A stretch of 6,961 bases of DNA from NCBI GenBank assembly GCA_016212345.1, contig JACRGM010000211.1:1-6961 (forward strand), given 5' to 3'. Position 1 is the stretch's first letter. Every line of letters starts with the position of its first letter. The notes below the pieces were generated by a model. It saw only the letters and a program-made list of their open reading frames with translations. It was not told where the DNA came from and did no database searches. A program made the translations under genes and the position numbers. The DNA is from Nitrospinota bacterium. Its GTDB lineage: Bacteria; Nitrospinota; Nitrospinia; SZUA-224. Below, piece after piece: positions 1 to 5,894 of the stretch.

Positions 1-129
1 CTTTGGTGCAACGCTGAAGACGGAACAAAAGACAAGCCAGATGTGCAAGTTATTTCTGCGTAGTGCCTAAGGCGTACTGAGTGGTACGCCGTCGAGGATT
101 TCGACTGATAACGCCGTGTAATTTGTTAT
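1..129. other. GC-rich, CpG-rich structured intergenic element
   Basis: No convincing gene lies here. By direct count 60 of the first 120 bases are G or C, and CG dinucleotides are frequent (ACGCTG, TGCG, GGCG, ACGCCG), whereas the rest of the window is about 35-40% GC and poor in CG. The stretch contains two adjacent hairpins (71-105). It also has three 5-bp complementary words: GTTAT at 49-53 and 125-129, and ATAAC at 108-112, which could pair with either. No -10/-35 promoter or Shine-Dalgarno stands out before ftsE. It may be a dispersed palindromic repeat, a structured leader RNA, or the tail of something beyond the edge. Two short frames are open from base 1 (to a TAG at 61-63 and a TAA at 68-70), but they are too short to call as a gene end. 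Confidence 0.45.
71..105. repeat. Two adjacent inverted repeats (hairpins)
   Basis: GGCGTAC (71-77) pairs perfectly with GTACGCC (84-90) around the 6-nt loop TGAGTG. Immediately after, GTCGA (91-95) pairs with TCGAC (101-105) around GGATT. The two stems abut with no spacer, which favours coaxial stacking if transcribed. No T-run follows either stem, so this is not a Rho-independent terminator. Pairing is seen directly; the function is unknown. Confidence 0.6.
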
Positions 130-153
130 ATGGAAATCTATGTCACTCTGATT

Positions 154-816
154 ATGATCCAGATGTATCATGTATATAAGATATATGATGGGGATTTTCA
201 GGCCTTAAGAGATATTACCATCCACATTGAAAAAGGAGAATTTGTATTCATAACAGGTCCTAGTGGTGCTGGGAAAACCACCTTGCTTCGTCTCATATTT
301 TGTGGAGAGAAGGTTGATAGGGGACAGATATTAGTAAAGGGGAAAAATCTGATTAAAATAAAGGGATCTGAGATAGCTTATCTTAGACGACATATAGGTA
401 TAGTATTCCAAGATTTTAAACTCCTACCCCAAAAGACCGTGTTTGAAAATATCTTATTTGCACAAGAGGTAATCGGCTTAAATGGTAGGAATATAAATAT
501 AAAAAGGAGGGCGTGGGAGGTACTCAGTTATGTGGGCCTAAGCCATAAAAAGGATTCTTTTCCACTTAGACTTTCTGGGGGGGAGCAACAACGGATAGCT
601 ATTGCACGGGCACTAGTCAATAACCCAATTATTCTATTAGCGGATGAGCCTACTGGTAACCTTGACACTGATATGGCGATGGGGATTATTGGACTCTTTG
701 AGGATGCCAATGCAAAGGGAGCAACAGTAGTCTTAGCTACACATAACAGAGAAATAATAAATAGATCGAGACACAGAGAGATAAGATTAAATCGGGGGAA
801 GATGATTAATTCTTGA
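154..816 (+). CDS. ftsE: Cell division ATP-binding protein FtsE
   Basis: This is the nucleotide-binding subunit of the FtsEX complex, which works at the cytoplasmic face of the divisome and transmits ATP hydrolysis through FtsX to periplasmic cell-wall hydrolase regulators. From the chosen start it is 220 aa, close to the E. coli protein. All ABC ATPase motifs are present: Walker A GPSGAGKT (35-42), Q-loop VFQD (Q86), signature LSGGEQQR (140-147), Walker B ILLADE (D164, E165) with the FtsE-like continuation PTGNLD, and H-loop TH (H197). The frame is open from an ATG at 130, but the family begins near MIxxxxVxKxY, which matches MIQMYHVYKIY from the ATG at 154; the eight extra residues would not fit. 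No start (130, 154 or 166) has a recognisable Shine-Dalgarno, which is odd for the first gene of an operon. Its stop overlaps the ftsX start. The identity is secure; the start is moderately sure. Confidence 0.95.
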   Translation: MIQMYHVYKIYDGDFQALRDITIHIEKGEFVFITGPSGAGKTTLLRLIFCGEKVDRGQILVKGKNLIKIKGSEIAYLRRHIGIVFQDFKLLPQKTVFENILFAQEVIGLNGRNINIKRRAWEVLSYVGLSHKKDSFPLRLSGGEQQRIAIARALVNNPIILLADEPTGNLDTDMAMGIIGLFEDANAKGATVVLATHNREIINRSRHREIRLNRGKMINS

Positions 817-1745
817 TGATATTTTTCTTTATAAGATATATATATCGTATATTTCGTGAGGCTATTCTCAGTATAAAAAATAATAGGGGGATCAATCTAA
901 TAACCATAGGGACATTTGCTATCTCGATGACAATCATGGGTGGATTCCTTATTGTATATATCAACTTCAAGGCGGTAGTCAACAAGTGGAGCGAAAAGGT
1001 TCAATTGGTAATATATTTAAAGGATAATCTCTCAATAAAAGATTTAGAGGAGATCAAAAAAGAGATATCCTCTGATAGTGGGGTTGATAAATATACTTAT
1101 ATATCTAAAGATGAAGCACTCAAGGATTTCAGGGGAAGATTAAAGGAGAATAGTAGCATACTTAATGGACTGGACACAAATCCTCTTCCTGCCTCCTTTA
1201 TTATCACCTTGAAGGATGATCTCAGAGGATCAGATTATATCAAAAGGCTTACAAAGAGGATTGAAGGGCTAAAAGGGATTGAGGATACAGAGTTCGGAGA
1301 GGGATGGATAGAGAGATTTGAGATAGTTACACTCTTCTTAAGATTTGTAATAATAGCTATTGGTGGACTTTTAACTATAGGATTGATATTTGTTGTATCA
1401 AATACAATAAGGTTATCCCTTTATTCTCGTCAGAATGAGATAGAGATCATGAAGTTGGTTGGAGCCACCAATTGGTTTATCAGGGGGCCGTTTATGATCG
1501 AAGGTTTAATTCAGGGGCTTTGTGGTGCTCTACTCTCTCTGATTATTCTCTATATAATCTATAGGCTTATCCTTTTTAGATTTGAATATTCGGTAGCTAT
1601 ACTTACAGGTTTCGCCCCCATTTACTTTATCCCGGTAGACATGATAATCTATATGATCACTATTGGTATAATTATAGGGTGTACAGGAAGTATGATATCT
1701 GTGGGGAAATTTTTAAAATGGTCTTCAATATCGAGGTCTTATTAA
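816..1745 (+). CDS. ftsX: Cell division protein FtsX (permease-like)
   Basis: This is the integral membrane partner of FtsE. It has no transport role in characterised bacteria and instead passes conformational change to a periplasmic hydrolase activator such as EnvC. The 309-residue protein has the family layout: a cytoplasmic N-terminus, TM1 about 26-50, a large periplasmic domain about 51-170 with the conserved NPLPASF segment (122-128), TM2 about 171-195, a cytoplasmic coupling stretch with RQNEIEIMKLVGAT (205-218), TM3 about 230-256, a short second loop, and TM4 about 274-297. The ATG at 816 shares its A with the ftsE stop (TGATG), the usual sign of translational coupling. A TTG at 813 would add one residue. 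A purine run GGGGGAAG at 794-801 is rather distant for a Shine-Dalgarno. The 3' end overlaps envC by 28 bp. Confidence 0.95.
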   Translation: MIFFFIRYIYRIFREAILSIKNNRGINLITIGTFAISMTIMGGFLIVYINFKAVVNKWSEKVQLVIYLKDNLSIKDLEEIKKEISSDSGVDKYTYISKDEALKDFRGRLKENSSILNGLDTNPLPASFIITLKDDLRGSDYIKRLTKRIEGLKGIEDTEFGEGWIERFEIVTLFLRFVIIAIGGLLTIGLIFVVSNTIRLSLYSRQNEIEIMKLVGATNWFIRGPFMIEGLIQGLCGALLSLIILYIIYRLILFRFEYSVAILTGFAPIYFIPVDMIIYMITIGIIIGCTGSMISVGKFLKWSSISRSY

Positions 1746-2992
1746 TACTTTTTTTCAGAGGAAATCCTAGATGGCGTACCACTCCCTCCATCTTACTCGG
1801 ATTTCTCCTTCTCTCCTTGTGTAACTTATTATTATCTGAAAATCTATATCATATGACAATTTACCCCTCTGCGGCTAGTTGTGATACAATCAAAGACATA
1901 GGGGAAAAGATCAAGATTGAAAGGTTAAAACTTAAGAAATTAAAGGATGAGATAGGGAGTAGAGAAAAGGAGATAGATGAGGTAAAGAAGAAAGAGGATT
2001 ACATACTTATCAATCTTGATAATATTAATGACCACCTCCATATCAAAGAGAAGGAATTTAAGATATATGAATGGGAGGCAGGGGTAATGAAGGAGAGGAT
2101 TAAAGAGATAGAAGATAGATTTAAAGATACCGATGAACTTCTTCAGAGAAAAAAACTATTGCTTGGGAGAAGGCTTAGGGCCCTCTATAAAGAGGGGGGA
2201 GGCTCTTATTTAAATGTTATCTTCTCTGCACCGAATTTTACCGAACTTCTCCAGCGATTCAGATTTATGAAGATAATAGCTATGTATGATGCAGACCTTA
2301 TTGCCAGTTTCAAACAGGATCTTTTAGAACTTGGACAGGTTAAAGAAGAGTTATCCCAAAAAAGAGATACTATAGCCCTTTTAATGGAAAATGCCCTAGA
2401 GAAAAAAGAAGAGATTGGCTTAGAGAAAAAGAAAAAGGAAGAATTACTAAGAGAAATTAGGTATAAAAAGAATGTCTATCTAAAGACCCAACAGGAGCTG
2501 AAAGATGCCTCTCAAGAGCTATTATCCTTTATTACAACATTTAAAAAAAAGCACAAGGAGGAGGGGGAGGAGGGAAAATCAAGATTTTCAGAGAGGAAAG
2601 GGAATCTCATCTGGCCTGTGAATGGAGAGGTCATATTACCTTATGGAAAGATTAAGAAAGAGGAATTTAATACTTATATCTTTCATAATGGTATGGATAT
2701 TAAGGCCCCTATAAGAAGTGATATAAAAGCGGTCCATGATGGAGAGGTCCTTTTCTCTGATTGGCTTAAGGGATATGGGAGATCTATAATAATCGATCAT
2801 GGAGATAGCTATTATTCTATATATGCCCATATAGATGAAACATTGGTAAAGGTCTCTGATAAGGTCAAAAGGGATCAGGTTATTGCGAAGGTGGGGGAGA
2901 GTGGTTCACTACAGGGCCCATCCCTATATTTTGAGATCCGTTATAAAGGCAAACCAGAGGATCCAATGGAATGGCTTCAAACTAAGAATTAA
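1718..2992 (+). CDS. envC: EnvC-type murein hydrolase activator (coiled coil plus degenerate LytM)
   Basis: This is the predicted periplasmic partner of FtsEX that activates N-acetylmuramoyl-L-alanine amidases during septum splitting. From ATG 1718 (424 aa) it shows a hydrophobic segment about 23-40, a charged coiled coil about 58-147, an EnvC-like turn with RRLRALYKEGG and SAPNF (about 151-174), a second long helix to about 275, and a C-terminal LytM/M23 domain about 297-424. The segment DWLKGYG (348-354) and the ending GPSLYFEIR (400-408) closely match what I recall of E. coli EnvC. HxGxD (H323, D327) and YAH (H371) are kept, but the HxH motif is replaced by S402 and Y404, so peptidase activity is unlikely. 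The start is uncertain: 1718 gives a long N-terminal extension with an extra hydrophobic patch, and the frame is open back to a GTG at 1679. See the Shine-Dalgarno/ATG at 1757-1773. The gene overlaps ftsX, and ctpA follows 21 bp after its stop. Confidence 0.9.
   Translation: MVFNIEVLLILFFRGNPRWRTTPSILLGFLLLSLCNLLLSENLYHMTIYPSAASCDTIKDIGEKIKIERLKLKKLKDEIGSREKEIDEVKKKEDYILINLDNINDHLHIKEKEFKIYEWEAGVMKERIKEIEDRFKDTDELLQRKKLLLGRRLRALYKEGGGSYLNVIFSAPNFTELLQRFRFMKIIAMYDADLIASFKQDLLELGQVKEELSQKRDTIALLMENALEKKEEIGLEKKKKEELLREIRYKKNVYLKTQQELKDASQELLSFITTFKKKHKEEGEEGKSRFSERKGNLIWPVNGEVILPYGKIKKEEFNTYIFHNGMDIKAPIRSDIKAVHDGEVLFSDWLKGYGRSIIIDHGDSYYSIYAHIDETLVKVSDKVKRDQVIAKVGESGSLQGPSLYFEIRYKGKPEDPMEWLQTKN
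1757..1773 (+). promoter_or_regulatory. Good Shine-Dalgarno and ATG, but out of frame with envC
   Basis: AGAGGA (1757-1762) stands 8 nt before an ATG (1771-1773), an ideal spacing. In the given sequence that ATG opens only a 17-codon frame (MAYHSLHLT..., stop at the TAA 1822-1824). The envC frame across the same bases reads RWRTTPSILLGFLLLS. Removing one G from ATGGCG would put this ATG in frame and give MRTTPSILLGFLLLS, a classic signal peptide. It may mark the true envC start with a one-base sequence error or real frameshift, or a chance ATG. Confidence 0.4.
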
Positions 2993-3002
2993 CAATGAAT
3001 AA

Positions 3003-3009
3003 GGGAGGT
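3003..3009 (+). promoter_or_regulatory. Strong ribosome binding site of ctpA
   Basis: GGGAGGT lies 4-5 nt before the ATG at 3014 in the 21-bp gap after envC. It is the best Shine-Dalgarno on the plus strand of this window and fixes the ctpA start. It implies efficient independent initiation, unlike the coupled ftsE/ftsX/envC starts. Confidence 0.85.
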
Positions 3010-3013
3010 AAAT

Positions 3014-4366
3014 ATGTACAAGATCTTAAAAAATAATAAAGTCCAATTGTTATTACTCTCTATAATCCTGTTGTTGATCTTATTAGGAAGTGGCAAGACA
3101 AACAGGGTTATGGCCAGAGGGGAGACTTATGAAAAGTTAAGCGTCTTTGCAGAGGTACTGGAAAAGATCGAGAACCTCTATGTCGAAGAGGTTAAGCCAG
3201 AGGAGCTTATCAGTGGGGCTATAAATGGGATGTTTAGAACCCTAGATCCGCATTCATCATTTCTACCACCTGACTATTATAGGGAGATACAGATAGATAC
3301 AGAAGGAGAGTTTGGTGGTCTTGGTATTGAGATAACAATAAAAGATGATATCCTTACAGTCATATCTCCTATTGAAGATACACCTGCCTTTAAGGCTGGA
3401 ATCAAGGCAGGAGACCGCATAATAAAAGTGAATGGAGAACCTACGAGAGATATGACCCTTATGGAGGCTGTAAAGAAAATGAGGGGTCCCACAGGGACCT
3501 CTGTGGTGATCACAATAATGCGTGATGGCCTTGAGAGTCTACAGGATTATACCATAGCTAGGGAGATTATAAAGATCAAGAGTGTGAAATACAAGACAAT
3601 CGATGATTTAGGGTATATAAGAATCAGTAGTTTTAAAAAGACGACAGATCAGGACCTGGATAAGGCTCTATGGGATTTGAAGGAGAAAGGGGTTACTGGT
3701 CTTATTCTCGACTTGAGATCCAATCCAGGGGGGCTCCTGGACCAGGCAGTATCAGTATCTGGTAAATTCTTAGATAAGGGGAAGTTAATTGTCTATACAA
3801 AGGGGCGTACAGAAGAGCAAAATATGGAATTTGTAACTAAAGAAGAGAAGAACGATCTTCCTTTAATTGTCTTGACTAATGCGGGGAGTGCTAGTGCATC
3901 AGAGATTGTAGCCGGGGCACTTCAGGATCACAAAAGGGCATTGATATTAGGGACACAGACATTCGGAAAAGGATCGGTTCAGGTAGTTATTCCTTTGAGT
4001 GATGGCTCTGCATTAAGATTAACTACAGCAAGATACTATACACCGAAAGGTCGTATAATACAAGAAAAGGGGATTATACCAGATATAATAGTAGAGAATG
4101 AACCAATGATTAAAGAGGATCCTCTCTCCAAAACAAAGATCAATATAATAAGGGAAAAGGATCTTAAGCGTCATCTCAAAGGGAAGGAGGAGGAAGATAT
4201 AAAAATAGATAGCGGAGATCAAAAGATAGAAGATGATGAAAGCCCAGAAGAGAGGGATTCTTTGGGCATAAAAGGAGATAACCAACTCGAAAGGGCCGTA
4301 AGTATATTGAAAGGAGTAAAGATATTTCAGGAGAATATGAGGTCTTTGAAAGAGAAGAATTCCTAA
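3014..4366 (+). CDS. ctpA: C-terminal processing peptidase CtpA/Prc (family S41)
   Basis: This is a periplasmic serine protease with a Ser/Lys dyad that degrades or trims proteins from their C-termini. Prc and CtpA relatives in E. coli and Pseudomonas control levels of peptidoglycan hydrolases. The 450-residue protein has a hydrophobic export segment about 11-25 with a possible cleavage after VMA (A34), the N-terminal motif LDPHSSFLPP (77-86), a PDZ domain about 96-182 containing GGLGIE, and the S41 core about 195-362. The catalytic dyad is S294 in GSASASE and K319 in GTQTFGKG; their 25-residue spacing matches the family, and Q323 fits the supporting glutamine. LDLRSNPGG (232-240) is also typical. 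The tail, about 365-450, is highly charged and ends in a predicted helix (QLERAVSILKG). Adjacency to ftsEX-envC suggests control of division hydrolases, which is an inference. The last 23 nt of the gene recur 59 bp downstream. Confidence 0.96.
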   Translation: MYKILKNNKVQLLLLSIILLLILLGSGKTNRVMARGETYEKLSVFAEVLEKIENLYVEEVKPEELISGAINGMFRTLDPHSSFLPPDYYREIQIDTEGEFGGLGIEITIKDDILTVISPIEDTPAFKAGIKAGDRIIKVNGEPTRDMTLMEAVKKMRGPTGTSVVITIMRDGLESLQDYTIAREIIKIKSVKYKTIDDLGYIRISSFKKTTDQDLDKALWDLKEKGVTGLILDLRSNPGGLLDQAVSVSGKFLDKGKLIVYTKGRTEEQNMEFVTKEEKNDLPLIVLTNAGSASASEIVAGALQDHKRALILGTQTFGKGSVQVVIPLSDGSALRLTTARYYTPKGRIIQEKGIIPDIIVENEPMIKEDPLSKTKINIIREKDLKRHLKGKEEEDIKIDSGDQKIEDDESPEERDSLGIKGDNQLERAVSILKGVKIFQENMRSLKEKNS

Positions 4367-4425
4367 TGTGGTTGGGGGTTGGGAGTTGGGGGTTGGGGGT
4401 TGCTTTAAAAGAGAAGGATTCCTAA
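4344..4425 (+). repeat. 23-bp direct repeat: ctpA tail copied downstream
   Basis: The final 23 nt of ctpA including its stop codon (4344-4366) recur at 4403-4425 with 21 of 23 bases identical. The shared core reads AAAGAGAAGRATTCCTAA, and the two differences are G/A and A/G transitions. The copies are 59 bp apart and bracket TGTG plus the heptamer array exactly. This looks like a duplication made when the array arose or was inserted, for example by slippage or a target-site-like duplication. The repeat is seen directly; the mechanism is an inference. Confidence 0.85.
4371..4402 (+). repeat. Heptamer microsatellite GTTGGGR, potential G-quadruplex
   Basis: The tract is four 7-bp units (GTTGGGG, GTTGGGA, GTTGGGG, GTTGGGG) plus a partial GTTG. 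Its G-runs at 4374-4378, 4381-4383, 4388-4392 and 4395-4399 are separated by loops of 2, 4 and 2 nt, satisfying the usual G-quadruplex pattern on the sense strand and hence in the mRNA. It starts 4 nt after the ctpA stop and ends 45 nt before the deacetylase start. It could affect translation of the downstream gene or vary in copy number; neither is shown by sequence alone. Confidence 0.8.
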
Positions 4426-4447
4426 AGGTTGATGGCGTGACTGAACA

Positions 4448-5314
4448 ATGTCCAAAAAAAAGAAATATTCCTCACATCGTGGTGGCATATATAAACTCTG
4501 GGGGATTATTATCTCCCTTATTGTTTTTATCTCCATTAGTATTCCTATAGTAAGATATCTTCAGAGAGAAGGGAATAGCTATATACAAAAAAAGGTAGAA
4601 AAAAGTTATAGGGATTATAATCATATCCCAAGGGTTAAAAGATATACGACCAAAAATAGTGTGGCTATACTTATAGATGATATAGGGTGGGAGAGGAATA
4701 GAGCAGAGGAGTTTCTAAAGATCGATGCCCCTATCTCATTCTCAATCCTTCCTCATCTTCCACTCTCTGAGACCATAGCTGAGGAGATAAATAGATTTGA
4801 TCGGGATATCCTCTTACATCTACCTATGGAACCACATGGTTATCCTCACACAGATCCAGGAATAGGGGCTATAATGAGTAATATGAGAGTAGAGGATTTG
4901 GAATATGAGCTGACAAAGGACATTAACTCTGTTCCTTATATCATTGGTATAAATAACCATATGGGATCAAAAGTTACAGAGGATAAGAATATAATGAGGA
5001 TTATTCTTAAAATGCTCCAGAAGAGAGATCTCTTTTTTCTTGATAGCATTACATCATCAAACACTGTAGCATTCAAGGTGGCAAGGGATATGGGAATAAA
5101 GAGCGCTCAACGTAAATTATTCCTTGACAATATACAGGAGATCGATTATATAAAGAGGCAGATAATGAGGCTTGGAGAGATAGCAAAAAGGGATGGGAGT
5201 GCCATTGGTATTGGTCATCCACACAAAGTGACTGCTGCCGCACTTAGGGAGATGATACCAGAGTTAAGGAAAGAGGGTATAGATATTATCCCGATATCAA
5301 GGATGGTGGACTAA
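4448..5314 (+). CDS. yibQ: Divergent polysaccharide deacetylase family protein (YibQ-like)
   Basis: This belongs to the divergent polysaccharide deacetylase family (PF04748, E. coli YibQ), whose substrate is not firmly established; a role on envelope glycans is assumed from the NodB-like fold. The 288-aa protein has a basic N-terminus (KKKK at 3-6) and one membrane segment about 17-36 with no clear cleavage site, so it is probably anchored with its domain in the periplasm. The domain begins at SVAILIDDIGW (D77, D78) and carries LHLPMEP (123-129), the NNHMGS motif (169-174, H171), the strand-end D199 in LDS, and IGHPH (255-259). A TGA at 4442-4444 closes the frame upstream, so ATG 4448 is the first possible start. 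It has no good Shine-Dalgarno; a two-codon frame (ATG GCG TGA) after AAAGG ends just upstream and might feed reinitiation. In E. coli, yibQ lies next to envC, which supports the family link. It is the last gene of this operon. Confidence 0.92.
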   Translation: MSKKKKYSSHRGGIYKLWGIIISLIVFISISIPIVRYLQREGNSYIQKKVEKSYRDYNHIPRVKRYTTKNSVAILIDDIGWERNRAEEFLKIDAPISFSILPHLPLSETIAEEINRFDRDILLHLPMEPHGYPHTDPGIGAIMSNMRVEDLEYELTKDINSVPYIIGINNHMGSKVTEDKNIMRIILKMLQKRDLFFLDSITSSNTVAFKVARDMGIKSAQRKLFLDNIQEIDYIKRQIMRLGEIAKRDGSAIGIGHPHKVTAAALREMIPELRKEGIDIIPISRMVD

Positions 5315-5339
5315 ACCTAATGACTCCTCTCTACTTTTC

Positions 5340-5870
5340 CTATTCCTCCTTTCCAAATTGTATCAATGAATAGATATTATAATCCTTGAGTCTCTCCCTT
5401 CCATTCAAGAATGTCAGTTCAATCAGGAAGGCCAGTTCAACTATCTCACCATCCAGTCTTTTTACCAGTTCAATTGCTGCCCCTACAGTACCTCCAGTAG
5501 CTAATAGATCATCAACTATGAGTACCCTTTGACCTGGCTTGATGGCATCTGTATGAATCTCTATCTCATTCCTTCCGTATTCTAGCTCATAGCTATCCTT
5601 ATATGTTGTATATGGAAGTTTACCCGGTTTTCTGATTAATGTAACCCCACTATTTAGCCCATATGCCAGGGCACCTCCTATGACAAATCCCCTTGCCTCT
5701 ATACAGACCACTAGATCAATATGCATATCTATATATCGGTCTTTTAGGATATCGATAGCCTTATTGTATGCCTTTCTATCACTAAGTAATGTAGTAATAT
5801 CCTTAAACAATATCCCCTTTTGGGGGAAATTGGGGATATTGCGAATCTTTTCCTTTAACCCTTCTATCAT
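5340..5870 (-). CDS. apt: Adenine phosphoribosyltransferase
   Basis: This cytoplasmic purine-salvage enzyme converts adenine and PRPP to AMP and pyrophosphate. The 176-aa protein has the type I PRTase fold signatures: NIPNFPQKGILFKDIT (11-26) at the N-terminus, EARGF (58-62), the flexible-loop start RKPGKLP (80-86), and the PRPP-binding motif VLIVDDLLATGGT (116-128) with the acidic pair D120/D121. The length matches the family (E. coli about 183 aa). The frame is open from an ATG at 5885, but AGGAGGG (5876-5882) sits 5 nt before the ATG at 5870 and lies inside the longer version, so 5870 is preferred. It follows the LysM-M23 gene by 24 bp on the same strand and is likely co-transcribed. Its stop is 25 bp from that of the convergent deacetylase gene, with no hairpin between. 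The pairing with cell-wall genes has no evident functional reason. Confidence 0.96.
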   Translation of the reverse strand: MIEGLKEKIRNIPNFPQKGILFKDITTLLSDRKAYNKAIDILKDRYIDMHIDLVVCIEARGFVIGGALAYGLNSGVTLIRKPGKLPYTTYKDSYELEYGRNEIEIHTDAIKPGQRVLIVDDLLATGGTVGAAIELVKRLDGEIVELAFLIELTFLNGRERLKDYNIYSLIQFGKEE

Positions 5871-5875
5871 AATGA

Positions 5876-5882
5876 CCCTCCT
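5876..5882 (-). promoter_or_regulatory. Ribosome binding site deciding the apt start
   Basis: Read on the minus strand, AGGAGGG precedes the ATG at 5870 with a 5-nt spacer (TCATT). The more upstream in-frame ATG at 5885 has no Shine-Dalgarno, so the five residues MRRVI are probably not translated. Confidence 0.85.
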
Positions 5883-5894
5883 CATTCTGAAAAT

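Noticed and set aside
1..63. C-terminus of an upstream protein open from base 1 to TAG 61-63
   Set aside because: Only 20 codons, with a second frame equally open to 68-70 and no recognisable motif. Chance is the simpler reading.
71..105. Hairpins as a Rho-independent terminator of an upstream gene
   Set aside because: Neither stem is followed by a T-run on either strand, and no upstream gene end is supported.
130..153. ATG at 130 as the ftsE start
   Set aside because: It adds eight residues absent from the family. MIQMYHVYKIY from 154 aligns with the usual FtsE N-terminus.
4019..4285. 88-codon minus-strand ORF inside ctpA
   Set aside because: It lies antisense to the conserved S41 core and charged tail, has no family features, and its hydrophobic, Tyr/Phe-rich content is what the complement of this AT-rich gene gives. 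Other antisense ORFs (528-710, 2636-2830, 3277-3513) were rejected likewise, as were plus-strand ORFs opposite apt (5680-5910) and the M23 gene (6064-6279).
4368..4550. Small ORF running through the heptamer repeat
   Set aside because: Its start is a GTG at the repeat edge, its first half is low-complexity translation of GTTGGGG, and the rest overlaps the start of the deacetylase in another frame.
5871..5885. ATG at 5885 as the apt start
   Set aside because: The strong AGGAGGG lies between it and the ATG at 5870, which is correctly spaced for 5870 only.
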